From Ptiloglossa arizonensis (taxonomy: Eukaryota; Arthropoda; Insecta; Hymenoptera; Colletidae), in contig NC_135053.1 of assembly GCF_051014685.1 (NCBI RefSeq), positions 3,534,001-3,598,000 of the forward strand: 64,000 bases of DNA. The letters run 5' to 3'. How positions within the stretch are numbered: the first letter of the stretch is position 1; every line of letters begins with the position of its first letter. This document shows, in pieces, positions 49,301 to 61,296 of this stretch. Position numbers and translations under genes: made by a program. The notes beneath the pieces are model-generated. The model was not told the DNA's origin, did not search any database, and saw only the letters and a list, made by a program, of their open reading frames with translations.

Positions 49301-51710
49301 TATGGCAGTTTGGAGGTAAGAAACGCTCGAGGAACTCAAAATTTTCGCATTTCTGATGCTCGAAAGAATAACTAGAACGGCCTAGGGGAAAGCTACTCAT
49401 ACCGTTGCAATCGGGCGAGTTTCTACTTTCAGATGCAACAGAAATTTTGCGGATTGGTCAATCCGTTCGCGAGATATGGCAGTTTTGATGTAAGAAACGC
49501 TTGAGAAACGCCAAATTTTCGCAGTTCTGATGCTCGAAACGAATAACTAGAACGGTCTAGGGGAAAAGTACGCATACCTTTGTAATCGGGCGAGCTTCTA
49601 CTTTCAGATGCAACAGAAATTTTGCGGATTGGTCAATCCGTTCGCGAGATATGGCAGTTTGGAGATAAGAAACGCTTGAGAAACTCCAAATTTTCGCAGT
49701 TCTGATGCTCGAAACGAATAACTAGAACGCCCTAGGGGAAAAGTGCGCATACCTTTGTAATCGGGCGAGTTTCTACTTTCAGATGCAACAGAAATTTTGC
49801 GGATTAGTCAATCCGTTCGCGAGATATGGCAGTTTTGATGTAAGAAACGCTTGGGAAACTCAAAATTTTTGCAGTTTTGATGCTCGAAAAGAATAACTGG
49901 AACGGCCTAGGGGAAAACTACTCATACCGTTGTAATCGGGCGAGTTTCTACTTTCAGATGCCACAGAAATTTTGCGGATTGGTCAATCCGTTCGCGAGAT
50001 ATGGCAGTTTGGAGGTAAGAAACGCTTGAGAAACTCCAAATTTTCGCAGTTCTGATGCTCGAAACGAATAACTAGAACGGCCTAGGGGAAAAGTACGCAT
50101 ACCTATGTAATCGGGCGAGTTTCTACTTTCAGATGCAACAGAAATTTTGAGGATTGGTCAATCCGTTCGCGAGATATGGCAGTTTGGAGGTAAGAAACGC
50201 TTGGGAAACTCAAAATTTTCGCAGTTCTGATACTCGAAACGAATAACTAGAACGGCCTAGGGGAAAGCTACTCATACCGTTGCAATCGGGCGAGTTTCTA
50301 CTTTCAGATGCAACAGAAATTTTGCTGATTAGTCAATCCGTTCGCGAGATATGGCAGTTTTGATGTAAGAAACGCTTGAGAAACTCAAAATTTTTGCCGT
50401 TCTGATGCTCGAAAAGAATAACTAGGACGGCCTAGGGGAAAACTACTCATACCGTTGTAATCGGGCGAGTTTCTACTTTCAGATGCAACAGAAATTTTGC
50501 GGATTGGTCAATCCGTTCGCGAGATATGGCAGTTTGGAGGTAAGATACGCTTGAGAAACGCCAAATTTTCGCAGTTCTGATGCTCGAAACGAATAACTAG
50601 AACGGCCTAGGGAAAAGTACGCATACCGCTGTAATCGGGCGAGTTTCTACTTTCAGATGCAACAGAAATTTTGCGGATTGGTCAATCCATTCGCGAGATA
50701 TGGCAGTTTGGAGGTAAGAAACGCTTGAGAAACTCAAAATTTTTGCAGTTCTGATGCTCGAAAAGAATAACTAGGACGGCCTAGGGGAAAAGTACGCATA
50801 CCGTTGTAATCGGGCGAGTTTCTACTTTCAGATGCAACAGAAATTTTGCGGATTGGTCAATCCGTTCGCGAGATATGGCAGTTTTGATGTAAGAAACGCT
50901 TGAGAAACGCCAAATTTTCGCAGTTCTGATGCTCGAAACGAATAACTAGAACGGTCTAGGGGAAAAGTACGCATACCTTTGTAATCGGGCGAGCTTCTAC
51001 TTTCAGATGCAACAGAAATTTTGCGGATTGGTCAATCCGTTCGCGAGATATGGCAGTTTGGAGATAAGACACGCTTGAGAAACTCCAAATTTTCGCAGTT
51101 CTGATGCTCGAAACGAATAACTAGAACGCCCTAGGGGAAAAGTGCGCATACCTTTGTAATCGGGCGAGTTTCAACTTTCAGATGCAACAGAAATTTTGCG
51201 GATTGCTCAATCCGATCGCGAGATATGGCAGTTTGGAGGTAAGAAACGCTTGAGAAACTCCAAATTTTCGCAGTTCTGATGCTCGAAACGAATAACTAGA
51301 ACGCCCTAGGGGAAAAGTGCGCATACCTTTGTAATCGGGCGAGTTTCTACTTTCAGATGCAACAGAAATTTTGCGGATTCGTCAATCCGTTCGCGAGATA
51401 TGGCAGTTTGGAGGTAAGAAACGCTTGAGAAACTCAAAATTTTCGCAGTTCTGATGCTCGAAACGAATAACTAGAACGCCCTAGGGGAAAACTACTCATA
51501 CCGTTGTAATCGGGCGAGTTTCTACTTTCAGATGCAACAGAAATTTTGAGGATTGGTCAATCCGTTCGCGATATATGGCAGTTTGGAGGTAAGAAACGCT
51601 TGAGAAACTCAAAATTTTCGCAGTTCTGATGCTCGAAACGAATAACCAGAACGGCCTAGGGGAAAAGTACGCATACATTTTTAATCGGGCGAGTTTCTAC
51701 TTTCAGATGC

Positions 51711-53542
51711 AACAGAAATTTTGCGGATTGGTCAATCCGTTCGCGAGATATGGCAGTTTGGAGGTAAGAAACGCTTGAGAAACTCCAAATTTTCGCAGTT
51801 CTGATGCTCGAAACGAATAACTAGAACGGCTTAGGGGAAAAGTGCGCATACCGTTGTAATCGGGCGAGTTTCTACTTTCAGATGCAACAGAAATTTTGCG
51901 GATTGGTCAATCCGTTCGCGAGATATGGCAGTTTTGAGGTAAGAAACGCTTGAGAAACTCAAAATTTTCGCAGTTCTGATGCTCGAAACGAATAACTAGA
52001 AGGGCCTAGGGGAAAAGTACGCATACCTTTGTAATCGGGCGAGCTTTTACTTTCAGATGCAACAGAAATTTTGCGGATTGGTCAATCCGTTCGCGAGATA
52101 TGGCAGTTTGGAGGTAAGAAACGCTTGGGAAACTCCAAATTTTCGCAGTTCTGATGCTCGAAACGAATAACTAGAACGGCCTAGGGGAAAAGTACGCATA
52201 GCGTTGTAATCGGGCGAGTTTCTACTTTCAGATGCAACAGAAATTTTGCGGATTGGTCAATCCGTTCGCGAGATATGGCAGATTCGAAGTAAGAAACGCT
52301 TGAGAGACTCAAAATTTTCGCAGCTCTGATGCTCGAAAAGAATAACTAGAACGGCCTAGGGGAAAGCTACTCATACCGTTGTAATAGGGTGAGTTTCTAC
52401 TTTCAGGTGCAATAGAAATTTTGCGGATTGGTCAATCCGTTCGCGAGATATGGCAGTTTGGAGGTAAGAAACGCTCGAGGAACTGAAAATTTTCGCAGTT
52501 CTGATGCTCGAAAGAATAACTAGGACGGCCTAGGGGAAAGCTACTCATACCGTTGCAATCGGGCGAGCTTCTACTTTCAGATGCAACATAAATTTTGCGG
52601 ATTGGTCAATCCGTTCACGAGATATGCCAGTTTTGAGGTAATAAACGCTTGTGAAACCCAAAATTTTCGCAGTTCTGATGCTCGAAGAGAATAACCAGAA
52701 CGGCCTAGGGGAAAACTACTCATACCGTTGTAATCGGGCGAGTTTCTACTTTCAGATGCAACAGAAATTTTGCGGATTGGTCAATCCGTTCGCGAGATAT
52801 GGCAGTTTGGGGGTAAGAAACGCTTGAGAAACTCAAAATTTTCACACTTCTGATGCTCGAATCGAATAACTAGAACGCCCTAGGGGAAAAGTGCGCATAC
52901 CTTTGTAATCGGGCGAGTTTCCACTTTCAGATGCAACAGAAATTTTGCGGATTGTTCAATCCGTTCGCGAGATATGGCAGTTTGGAGGTAAGAAACGCTT
53001 GAGAAACTCAAAATTTTCGCAGTTCTGATACTCGAAACGAATAACTAGAACGCCCTAGGGGAAAAGTGCGCATACCTTTGTAATCGGGCGAGTTTCTACT
53101 TTCAGATGCAACAGAAATTTTGCGGATTCGTCAATCCGTTCGCGAGATATGGCAGTTTGGAGGTAAGAAACGCTTGAGAAACTCAAAATTTTCGCAGTTC
53201 TGATGCTCGAAACGAATAACTAGAACGCCCTAGGGGAAAAGTGCGCATACCTTTGTAATCGGGCGAGTTTCTACTTTCAGATGCAACAGAAATTTTGCGG
53301 ATTCGTCAATCCGTTCGCGAGATATGGCAGTTTGGAGGTAAGAAACGCTTGAGAAACTCAAAATTTTCGCAGTTCTGATGCTCGAAACGAATAACTAGAA
53401 CGCCCTAGGGGAAAAGTGCGCATACCTTTGTAATCGGGCGAGTGTCTACTTTCAGATGCAACAGAAATTTTGCGGATTCGTCAATCCGTTCGCGAGATAT
53501 GGCAGTTTTGATGTAAGAAACGCTTGAGAAACTCAAAATTTT
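51711..53542. repeat. 11-unit block, copy 4 (last unit not matching)
   Basis: It matches copy 1 at a constant offset of 8046 bp: CGGCTTAGG at 51827, GCAGCTCTGATG near 52320, the 174-bp unit at 52512 and GGCGAGTGTC at 53437. It retains the four units lost from copy 3, so it was not derived from copy 3. Private changes are AACTGAAAATT near 52484, TTCACGAG near 52614 and ATAACCAGAACG near 52691. The match stops near 53543. Confidence 0.88.
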
Positions 53543-55062
53543 CGCAGTTATGATGCTCGAAACGAATAACTAGAACGGCCTAGGGGAAAAGTACGCATAC
53601 CTATGTAATCGGGCGAGTTTCTACTTTCAGATGCAACAGAAATTTTGAGGATTGGTCAATCCGTTCGCGAGATATGGCAGTTTGGAGGTAAGAAACGCTT
53701 GAGAAACTCAAAATTTTCACAGTTCTGATGCTCGAAACGGATAACTAGAACGCCCTAGGGGAAAAGTGCGCATACCTTTGTAATCGGGCGAGTTTCTACT
53801 TTCAGATGCAACAGAAATTTTGCGGATTGCTCAATCCGTTCGCGAGATATGGCAGTTTGGATGTAAGAAACGCTTGAGAAACTCCAAATTTTCGCAGTTC
53901 TGATGCTCGAAACGAATAACCAGAACGGCCTAGGGGAAAAGTACGCATACATTTTTAATCGGGCGAGTTTCTACTTTCAGATGCAACAGAAATTTTGCGG
54001 ATTGGTCAATCCGTTCGCGAGGTATGGCAGTTTGGAGGTATGAAACGCTTGAGAAACTCCAAATTTTCGCAGTTCTGATGCTCGAAACGAATAACTAGAA
54101 CGGCCTAGGGGAACAGTGCGCATACCTTTGTAATCGGGCGAGTTTCTACTTTCAAATGCAACAGAAATTTTGCGGATTGGTCAATCCGTTCGCGAGATAT
54201 GGCAGTTTGGAGGTAAGAAACGCTCGAGGAACTCAAAATTTTCGCATTTCTGATGCTCGAAAGAATAACTAGAACGGCCTAGGGGAAAGCTACTCATACC
54301 GTTGCAATCGGGCGAGTTTCTACTTTCAGATGCAACAGAAATTTTGCGGATTGGTCAATCCGTTCGCGAGATATGGCAGTTTTGATGTAAGAAACGCTTG
54401 AGAAACGCCAAATTTTCGCAGTTCTGATGCTCGAAACGAATAACTAGAACGGTCTAAGGGAAAAGTACGCACACCTTTGTAATCGGGCGAGCTTCTACTT
54501 TCAGATGCAACAGAAATTTTGCGGATTGGTCAATCCGTTCGCGAGATATGGCAGTTTGGAGATAAGAAACGCTTGAGAAACTCCAAATTTTCGCAGTTCT
54601 GATGCTCGAAACGAATAACTAGAACGCCCTAGGGGAAAAGTGCGCATACCTTTGTAATCGGGCGAGTTTCTACTTTCAGATGCAACAGAAATTTTGCGGA
54701 TTAGTCAATCCGTTCGCGAGATATGGCAGTTTTGATGTAAGAAACGCTTGAGAAACTCAAAATTTTTGCAGTTCTGATGCTCGAAAAGAATAACTAGAAC
54801 GGCGTAGGGGAAAACTACTCATACCGTTGTAATCGGGCGAGTTTCTACTTTCAGATGCAACAGAAATTTTGCGGATTGGTCAATCCGTTCGCGAGATATG
54901 GCAGTTTGGAGGTAAGAAACGCTTGGGAAACTCAAAATTTTCGCAGTTCTGATACTCGAAACGAATAACTAGAACGGCCTAGGGGAAAAGTACGCATACC
55001 TTTGTAATCGGGCGAGTTTCTACTTTCACATGTAACAGAAATTTTGCGGATTGTTCAATCCG

Positions 55063-56985
55063 TTCGCACGATATGGCAGTTTGGAGGTAAGAAACGCTTG
55101 AGAAACTCAAAATTTTCGCAGTTCTGATGCTCGAACAGAATAACTAGAACGGCCTAGGCGAAAACTACTCATACCGTTGTAAACGGGCGAGTTTCTACTT
55201 TCAGATGCAACAGAAATTTTGCGGATTGGTCAATCCGTTCGCGAGATATGGCAGTTCGGAGATAAGAAACGCTTGAGAAACTCAAAATTTTCGCAGTTCC
55301 GATGCTCGAAACGAATAACTTGAACGGCCTAGGGGAAAAGTACGCATACCTTTGTAATCGGGCGAGCTTCTACTTTCAGATGCAACGGAAATTTTGCGGA
55401 TTGGTCAATCCGTTCGCGAGATATGACAGTTTGGAGGTAAGAAACGCTTGGGAAACTCCAAATTTTCGCAGTTCTGATGCTCGAAACGAATAACTAGAAC
55501 GGTCTAGGGGAAAAGTACGCATACATTTGTAATCGGGCGAGTTTCTACTTTCAGATGCAACAGAAATTTTGCGGATTGGTCAATCCGTTCGCGAGATATG
55601 GCAGTTTGGAGGTAAGAAACGCTTGAGAAACTCCAAATTTTCGCAGTTCTGATGCTCGAAACGAATAACTAGAACGGCCTAGGGGAAAAGTACGCATACC
55701 GTTGTAATCGGGCGAGTTTCTACTTTCAGATGCAACAGAAATTTTGCGGATTGGTCTATCCGTTCGCGAGATATGGTAGTTTCGAAGTAAGAAACGCTTG
55801 AGAGACTCAAAATTTTCGCAGTTTTGATGCTCGAAAAGAATAACTAGAACGGCCTAGGGGAAAACTACTCATACCGTTGTAATGGGGCGAGTTTCTACTT
55901 TCAGGTGCAATAGAAATTTTACGGATTGGTCAATCCGTTCGCGAGATATGGCAGTTTGGAGGTAAGAAACGCTCGAGGAACTCAAAATTTTCGCATTTCT
56001 GATGCTCGAAAGAATAACTAGAACGGCCTAGGGGAAAGCTACTCATACCGTTGCAATCGGGCGAGTTTCTACTTTCAGATGCAACAGAAATTTTGCTGAT
56101 TAGTCAATCCGTTCGCGAGATATGGCAGTTTTGATGTAAGAAACGCTTGAGAAACTCAAAATTTTTGCAGTTCTGATGCTCGAAAAGAATAACTAGGACG
56201 GCCTAGGGGAAAACTACTCATACCGTTGTAATCGGGCGAGTTTCTACTTTCAGATGCAACAGAAATTTTGCGGATTGGTCAATCCGTTCGCGAGATATGG
56301 CAGTTTGGAGGTAAGAAACGCTTGAGAAACGCCAAATTTTCGCAGTTCTGATGCTCGAAACGAATAACTAGAACGGCCTAGGGGAAAAGTACGCATACCT
56401 TTGTAATCGGGCGAGCTTCTACTTTCAGATGCAACGGAAATTTTGCGGATTGGTCAATCCGTTCGCGAGATATGGCAGTTTGGAGGTAAGAAATGCTTGG
56501 GAAACTCCAAATTTTCGCAGTTCTGATGCTCGAAACGAATAACTAGAACGGCCTAGGGGAAAAGTACGCATACATTTGTAATCGGGCGAGTTTCTACTTT
56601 CAGATGCAACAGAAATCTTGCGGATTGGTCAATCCGTTCGCGAGATATGGCAGTTTGGAGGTAAGAAACGCTTGAGAAACTCCAAATTTTCGCAGTTCTG
56701 ATGCTCGAAACGAATAACTAGAACGGCCTAGGGGAAAAGTACGCATACCGTTGTAATCGGGCGAGTTTCTACTTTCAGATGCAACAGAAATTTTGCTGAT
56801 TAGTCAATCCGTTCGCGAGATATGGCAGTTTTGATGTAAGAAACGCTTGAGGAACTCAAAATTTTCGCATTTCTGATGCTCGAAAGAATAACTAGAACGG
56901 CCTAGGGGAAAAGTACGCATACCTTTGTAATCGGGCGAGTTTCTACTTTCAGATGTAACAGAAATTTTGCGGATTGTTCAATCCG
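55063..56985. repeat. Higher-order period P1, 11 units
   Basis: Defined by the rare TTCGCACGATATGG unit at 55063, 56986, 58735 and 60659. P1 spans 1923 bp, 11 units minus two one-base deletions (56010 and 56885). Marks that recur in the next periods are GAACAGAATAAC, TGTAAACGGGCG, TTCGGAGATAAG, TTCCGATGCTCG, ATAACTTGAACGG, GATGCAACGGAAATT, CGCATTTCTGATG and TTTTGCTGATTAGTC. Confidence 0.88.
55172..55188 (+). promoter_or_regulatory. CENP-B-box-like motif, best-matching form
   Basis: TACCGTTGTAAACGGGC matches the CENP-B box at 13 of 17 positions, because T at position 12 has become A. The same form is found at 57095-57111, 60768-60784 and 63743-63759, always in the unit before a TTCGGAGATAAG unit. 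It differs from the full box at positions 2, 3, 9 and 17. The core match is still 7 of 9, so this is a resemblance only. Confidence 0.3.
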
Positions 56986-58734
56986 TTCGCACGATATGGC
57001 AGTTTGGAGGTAAGAAACGCTTGAGAAACTCAAAATTTTCGCAGTTCTGATGCTCGAACAGAATAACTAGAACGGCCTAGGCGAAAACTACTCATACCGT
57101 TGTAAACGGGCGAGTTTCTACTTTCAGATGCAACAGAAATTTTGCGGATTGGTCAATCCGTTCGCGAGATATGGCAGTTCGGAGATAAGAAACGCTTGAG
57201 AAACTCAAAATTTTCGCAGTTCCGATGCTCGAAACGAATAACTTGAACGGCCTAGGGGAAAAGTACGCATACCTTTGTAATCGGGCGAGCTTCTACTTTC
57301 AGATGCAACGGAAATTTTGCGGATTGGTCAATCCGTTCGCGAGATATGGCAGTTTGGAGGTAAGAAACGCTTGGGAAACTCCAAATTTTCGCAGTTCTGA
57401 TGCTCGAAACGAATAACTAGAACGGTCTAGGGGAAAAGTACGCATACATTTGTAATCGGGCGAGTTTCTACTTTCAGATGCAACAGAAATTTTGCGGATT
57501 GGTCAATCCGTTCGCGAGATATGGCAGTTTGGAGGTAAGAAACGCTTGAGAAACTCCAAATTTTCGCAGTTCTGATGCTCGAAACGAATAACTAGAACGG
57601 CCTAGGGGAAAAGTACGCATACCGTTGTAATCGGGCGAGTTTCTACTTTCAGATGCAACAGAAATTTTGCGGATTGGTCAATCCGTTCGCGAGATATGGC
57701 AGTTTCGAAGTAAGAAACGCTTGAGAGACTCAAAATTTTCGCAGTTTTGATGCTCGAAAAGAATAACTAGAACGGCCTAGGGGAAAACTACTCATACCGT
57801 TGTAATCGGGCGAGTTTCTACTTTCAGGTGCAATAGAAATTTTACGGATTGGTCAATCCGTTCGCGAGATATGGCAGTTTGGAGGTAAGAAACGCTCGAG
57901 GAACTCAAAATTTTCGCATTTCTGATGCTCGAAAGAATAACTAGAACGGCCTAGGGGAAAGCTACTCATACCGTTGCAATCGGGCGAGTTTCTACTTTCA
58001 GATGCAACAGAAATTTTGCTGATTAGTCAATCCGTTCGCGAGATATGGCAGTTTTGATGTAAGAAACGCTAGAGAAACGCCAAATTTTCGCAGTTCTGAT
58101 GCTCGAAACGAATAACTAGAACGGTCTAGGGGAAAAGTACGCATACCTTTGTAATCGGGCGAGCTTCTACTTTCAGATGCAACAGAAATTTTGCGGATTG
58201 GTCAATCCGTTCGCGAGATATGGCAGTTTGGAGATAAGACACGCTTGAGAAACTCCAAATTTTCGCAGTTCTGATGCTCGAAACGAATAACTAGAACGCC
58301 CTAGGGGAAAAGTGCGCATACCTTTGTAATCGGGCGAGTTTCTACTTTCAGATGCAACAGAAATTTTGCGGATTAGTCAATCCGTTCGCGAGATATGGCA
58401 GTTTTGATGTAAGAAACGCTTGAGAAACTCAAAATTTTTGAAGTTCTGATGCTCGAAAAGAATAACTAGAACGGCGTAGGGGAAAACTACTCATACCGTT
58501 GTAATCGGGCGAGTTTCTACTTTCGGATGCAACAGAAATTTTGCGGATTGGTCAATCCGTTCGCGAGATATGGCAGTTTGGAGGTAAGAAACGCTTGGGA
58601 AACTCAAAATTTTCGCAGTTCTGATACTCGAAACGAATAACTAGAACGGCCTAGGGGAAAAGTACGCATACCGTTGTAATCGGGCGAGTTTCTACTTTCA
58701 GATGTAACAGAAATTTTGTGGATTGTTCAATCCG
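56986..58734. repeat. Higher-order period P2, 10 units
   Basis: 1749 bp, which is ten units minus the deletion at 57930. Its first half follows P1 closely (TGTAAACGGG at 57102, ATAACTTGAACGG near 57238, GATGCAACGG near 57302). The second half carries AAACGCTAGAGAAACGCC near 58066 and a GATAAGACACG unit near 58230 that also appears near 51064, so it was built from different material. Confidence 0.86.
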
Positions 58735-60658
58735 TTCGCACGATATGGCAGTTTGGAGGTAAGAAACGCTTGAGAAACTCAAAATTTTCGCAGTTCTGAT
58801 GCTCGAACAGAATAACTAGAACGGCCTAGGTGAAAACTACTCATACCGTTGTAATCGGGCGAGTTTCTACTTTCAGATGCAACAGAAATTTTGCGGATTG
58901 GTCAATCCGTTCGCGAGATATGGCAGTTCGGAGATAAGAAACGCTTGAGAAACTCAAAATTTTCGCAGTTCCGATGCTCGAAACGAGTAACTTGAACGGC
59001 CTAGGGGAAAAGTACGCATACCTTTGTAATCGGGCGAGCTTCTACTTTCAGATGCAACGGAAATTTTGCGGATTGGTCAATCCGTTCGCGAGATATGGCA
59101 GTTTGGAGGTAAGAAACGCTTGGGAAACTCCAAATTTTCGCAGTTCTGATGCTCGAAACGAATAACTAGAACGGTCTAGGGGAAAAGTACGCATACATTT
59201 GTAATCGGGCGAGTTTCTACTTTCAGATGCAACAGAAATTTTGCGGATTGGTCAATCCGTTCGCGAGATATGGCAGTTTGGAGGTAAGAAACGCTTGAGA
59301 AACTCCAAATTTTCGCAGTTCTGATGCTCGAAACGAATAACTAGAACGGCCTAGGGGAAAAGTACGCATACCGTTGTAATCGGGCGAGTTTCTACTTTCA
59401 GATGCAACAGAAATTTTGCGGATTGGTCAATCCGTTCGCGAGATATGGCAGTTTCGAAGTAAGAAACGCTTGAGAGACTCAAAATTTTCGCAGATTTGAT
59501 GCTCGAAAAGAATAACTAGAACGGCCTAGGGGAAAACTACTCATACCGTTGTAATCGGGCGAGTTTCTACTTTCAGGTGCAATAGAAATTTTACGGATTG
59601 GTCAATCCGTTCGCGAGATATGGCAGTTTGGAGGTAAGAAACGCTCGAGGAACTCAAAATTTTCGCATTTCTGATGCTCGAAAGAATAACTAGAACGGCC
59701 TAGGGGAAAGCTACTCATACCGTTGCAATCGGGCGAGTTTCTACTTTCAGATGCAACAGAAATTTTGCTGATTAGTCAATCCGTTCGCGAGATATGGCAG
59801 TTTTGATGTAAGAAACGCTTGAGAAACTCAAAATTTTTGCAGTTCTGATGCTCGAAAAGAATAACTAGGACGGCCTAGGGGAAAACTACTCATACCGTTG
59901 TAATCGGGCGAGTTTCTACTTTCAGATGCAACAGAAATTTTGCGGATTGGTCAATCCGTTCGCGAGATATGGCAGTTTGGAGGTAAGAAACGCTTGAGAA
60001 ACGCCAAATTTTCGCAGTTCTGATGCTCGAAACGAATAACTAGAACGGCCTAGGGGAAAAGTACGCATACCGCTGTAATCGGGCGAGTTTCTACTTTCAG
60101 ATGCAACAGAAATTTTGCGGATTGGTCAATCCATTCGCGAGATATGGCAGTTTGGAGGTAAGAAACGCTTGAGAAACTCCAAATTTTCGCAGTTCTGATG
60201 CTCGAAACGAATAACTAGAACGCCCTACGGGAAAAGTGCGCATACCTTTGTAATCGGGCGAGTTTCTACTTTCAGATGCAACAGAAATTTTGCGGATTAG
60301 TCAATCCGTTCGCGAGATATGGCAGTTTTGATGTAAGAATCGCTTGAGAAACTCAAAATTTTTGCAGTTCTGATGCTCGAAAAGAATAACTAGAACGGCG
60401 TAGGGGAAAACTACTCATACCGTTGTAATCGGGCGAGTTTCTACTTTCAGATGCAACAGAAATTTTGCGGATTGGTCAATCCGTTCGCGAGATATGGCAG
60501 TTTGGAGGTAAGAAACGCTTGGGAAACTCAAAATTTTCGCAGTTCTGATACTCGAAACGAATAACTAGAACGGCCTAGGGGAAAAGTACGCATACCTTTG
60601 TAATCGGGCGAGTTTCTACTTTCAGATGTAACAGAAATTTTGCGGATTGTTCAATCCG
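58735..60658. repeat. Higher-order period P3, 11 units
   Basis: 1924 bp, 11 units minus the deletion at 59685. It repeats the P1 order but has TGTAATCGGG near 58850 where P1 and P2 have TGTAAACGGG, and CGAAACGAGTAAC near 58980. After 60659 the fourth period begins in the usual way, but from about 60945 the order changes, leading into the six-unit duplication. Confidence 0.86.
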
Positions 60659-61296
60659 TTCGCACGATATGGCAGTTTGGAGGTAAGAAACGCTTGAGAA
60701 ACTCAAAATTTTCGCAGTTCTGATGCTCGAACAGAATAACTAGAACGGCCTAGGCGAAAACTACTCATACCGTTGTAAACGGGCGAGTTTCTACTTTCAG
60801 ATGCAACAGAAATTTTGCGGATTGGTCAATCCGTTCGCGAGATATGGCAGTTCGGAGATAAGAAACGCTTGAGAAACTCAAAATTTTCGCAGTTCCGATG
60901 CTCGAAACGAATAACTTGAACGGCCTAGGGGAAAAGTACGCATACCGTTGTAATCGGGCGAGTTTCTACTTTCAGATGCAACAGAAATTTTGCGGATTGG
61001 TCAATCCGTTCGCGAGATATGGCAGTTTCGAAGTAAGAAACGCTTGAGAGACTCAAAATTTTCGCAGTTCTGATACTCGAAACGAATAACTAGAACGGCC
61101 TAGGGGAAAAGTACGCATACCTTTGTAATCGGGCGAGTTTCTACTTTCAGATGTAACAGAAATTTTGCGGATTGGTCAATCCGTTCCCGAGATATGGCAG
61201 TTCGGAGATAAGAAACGCTTGAGAAACTCAAAATTTTCGCAGTTCCGATGCTCGAAACGAATAACTAGAACGGCCTAGGGGAAAAGTACGCATACA

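Noticed and set aside
55302..59165. Plus-strand open frames of 63-64 codons at 55302, 57225 and 58974
   Set aside because: They occupy the same place in successive higher-order periods and arise where a unit happens to lack stops. Nothing suggests translation.
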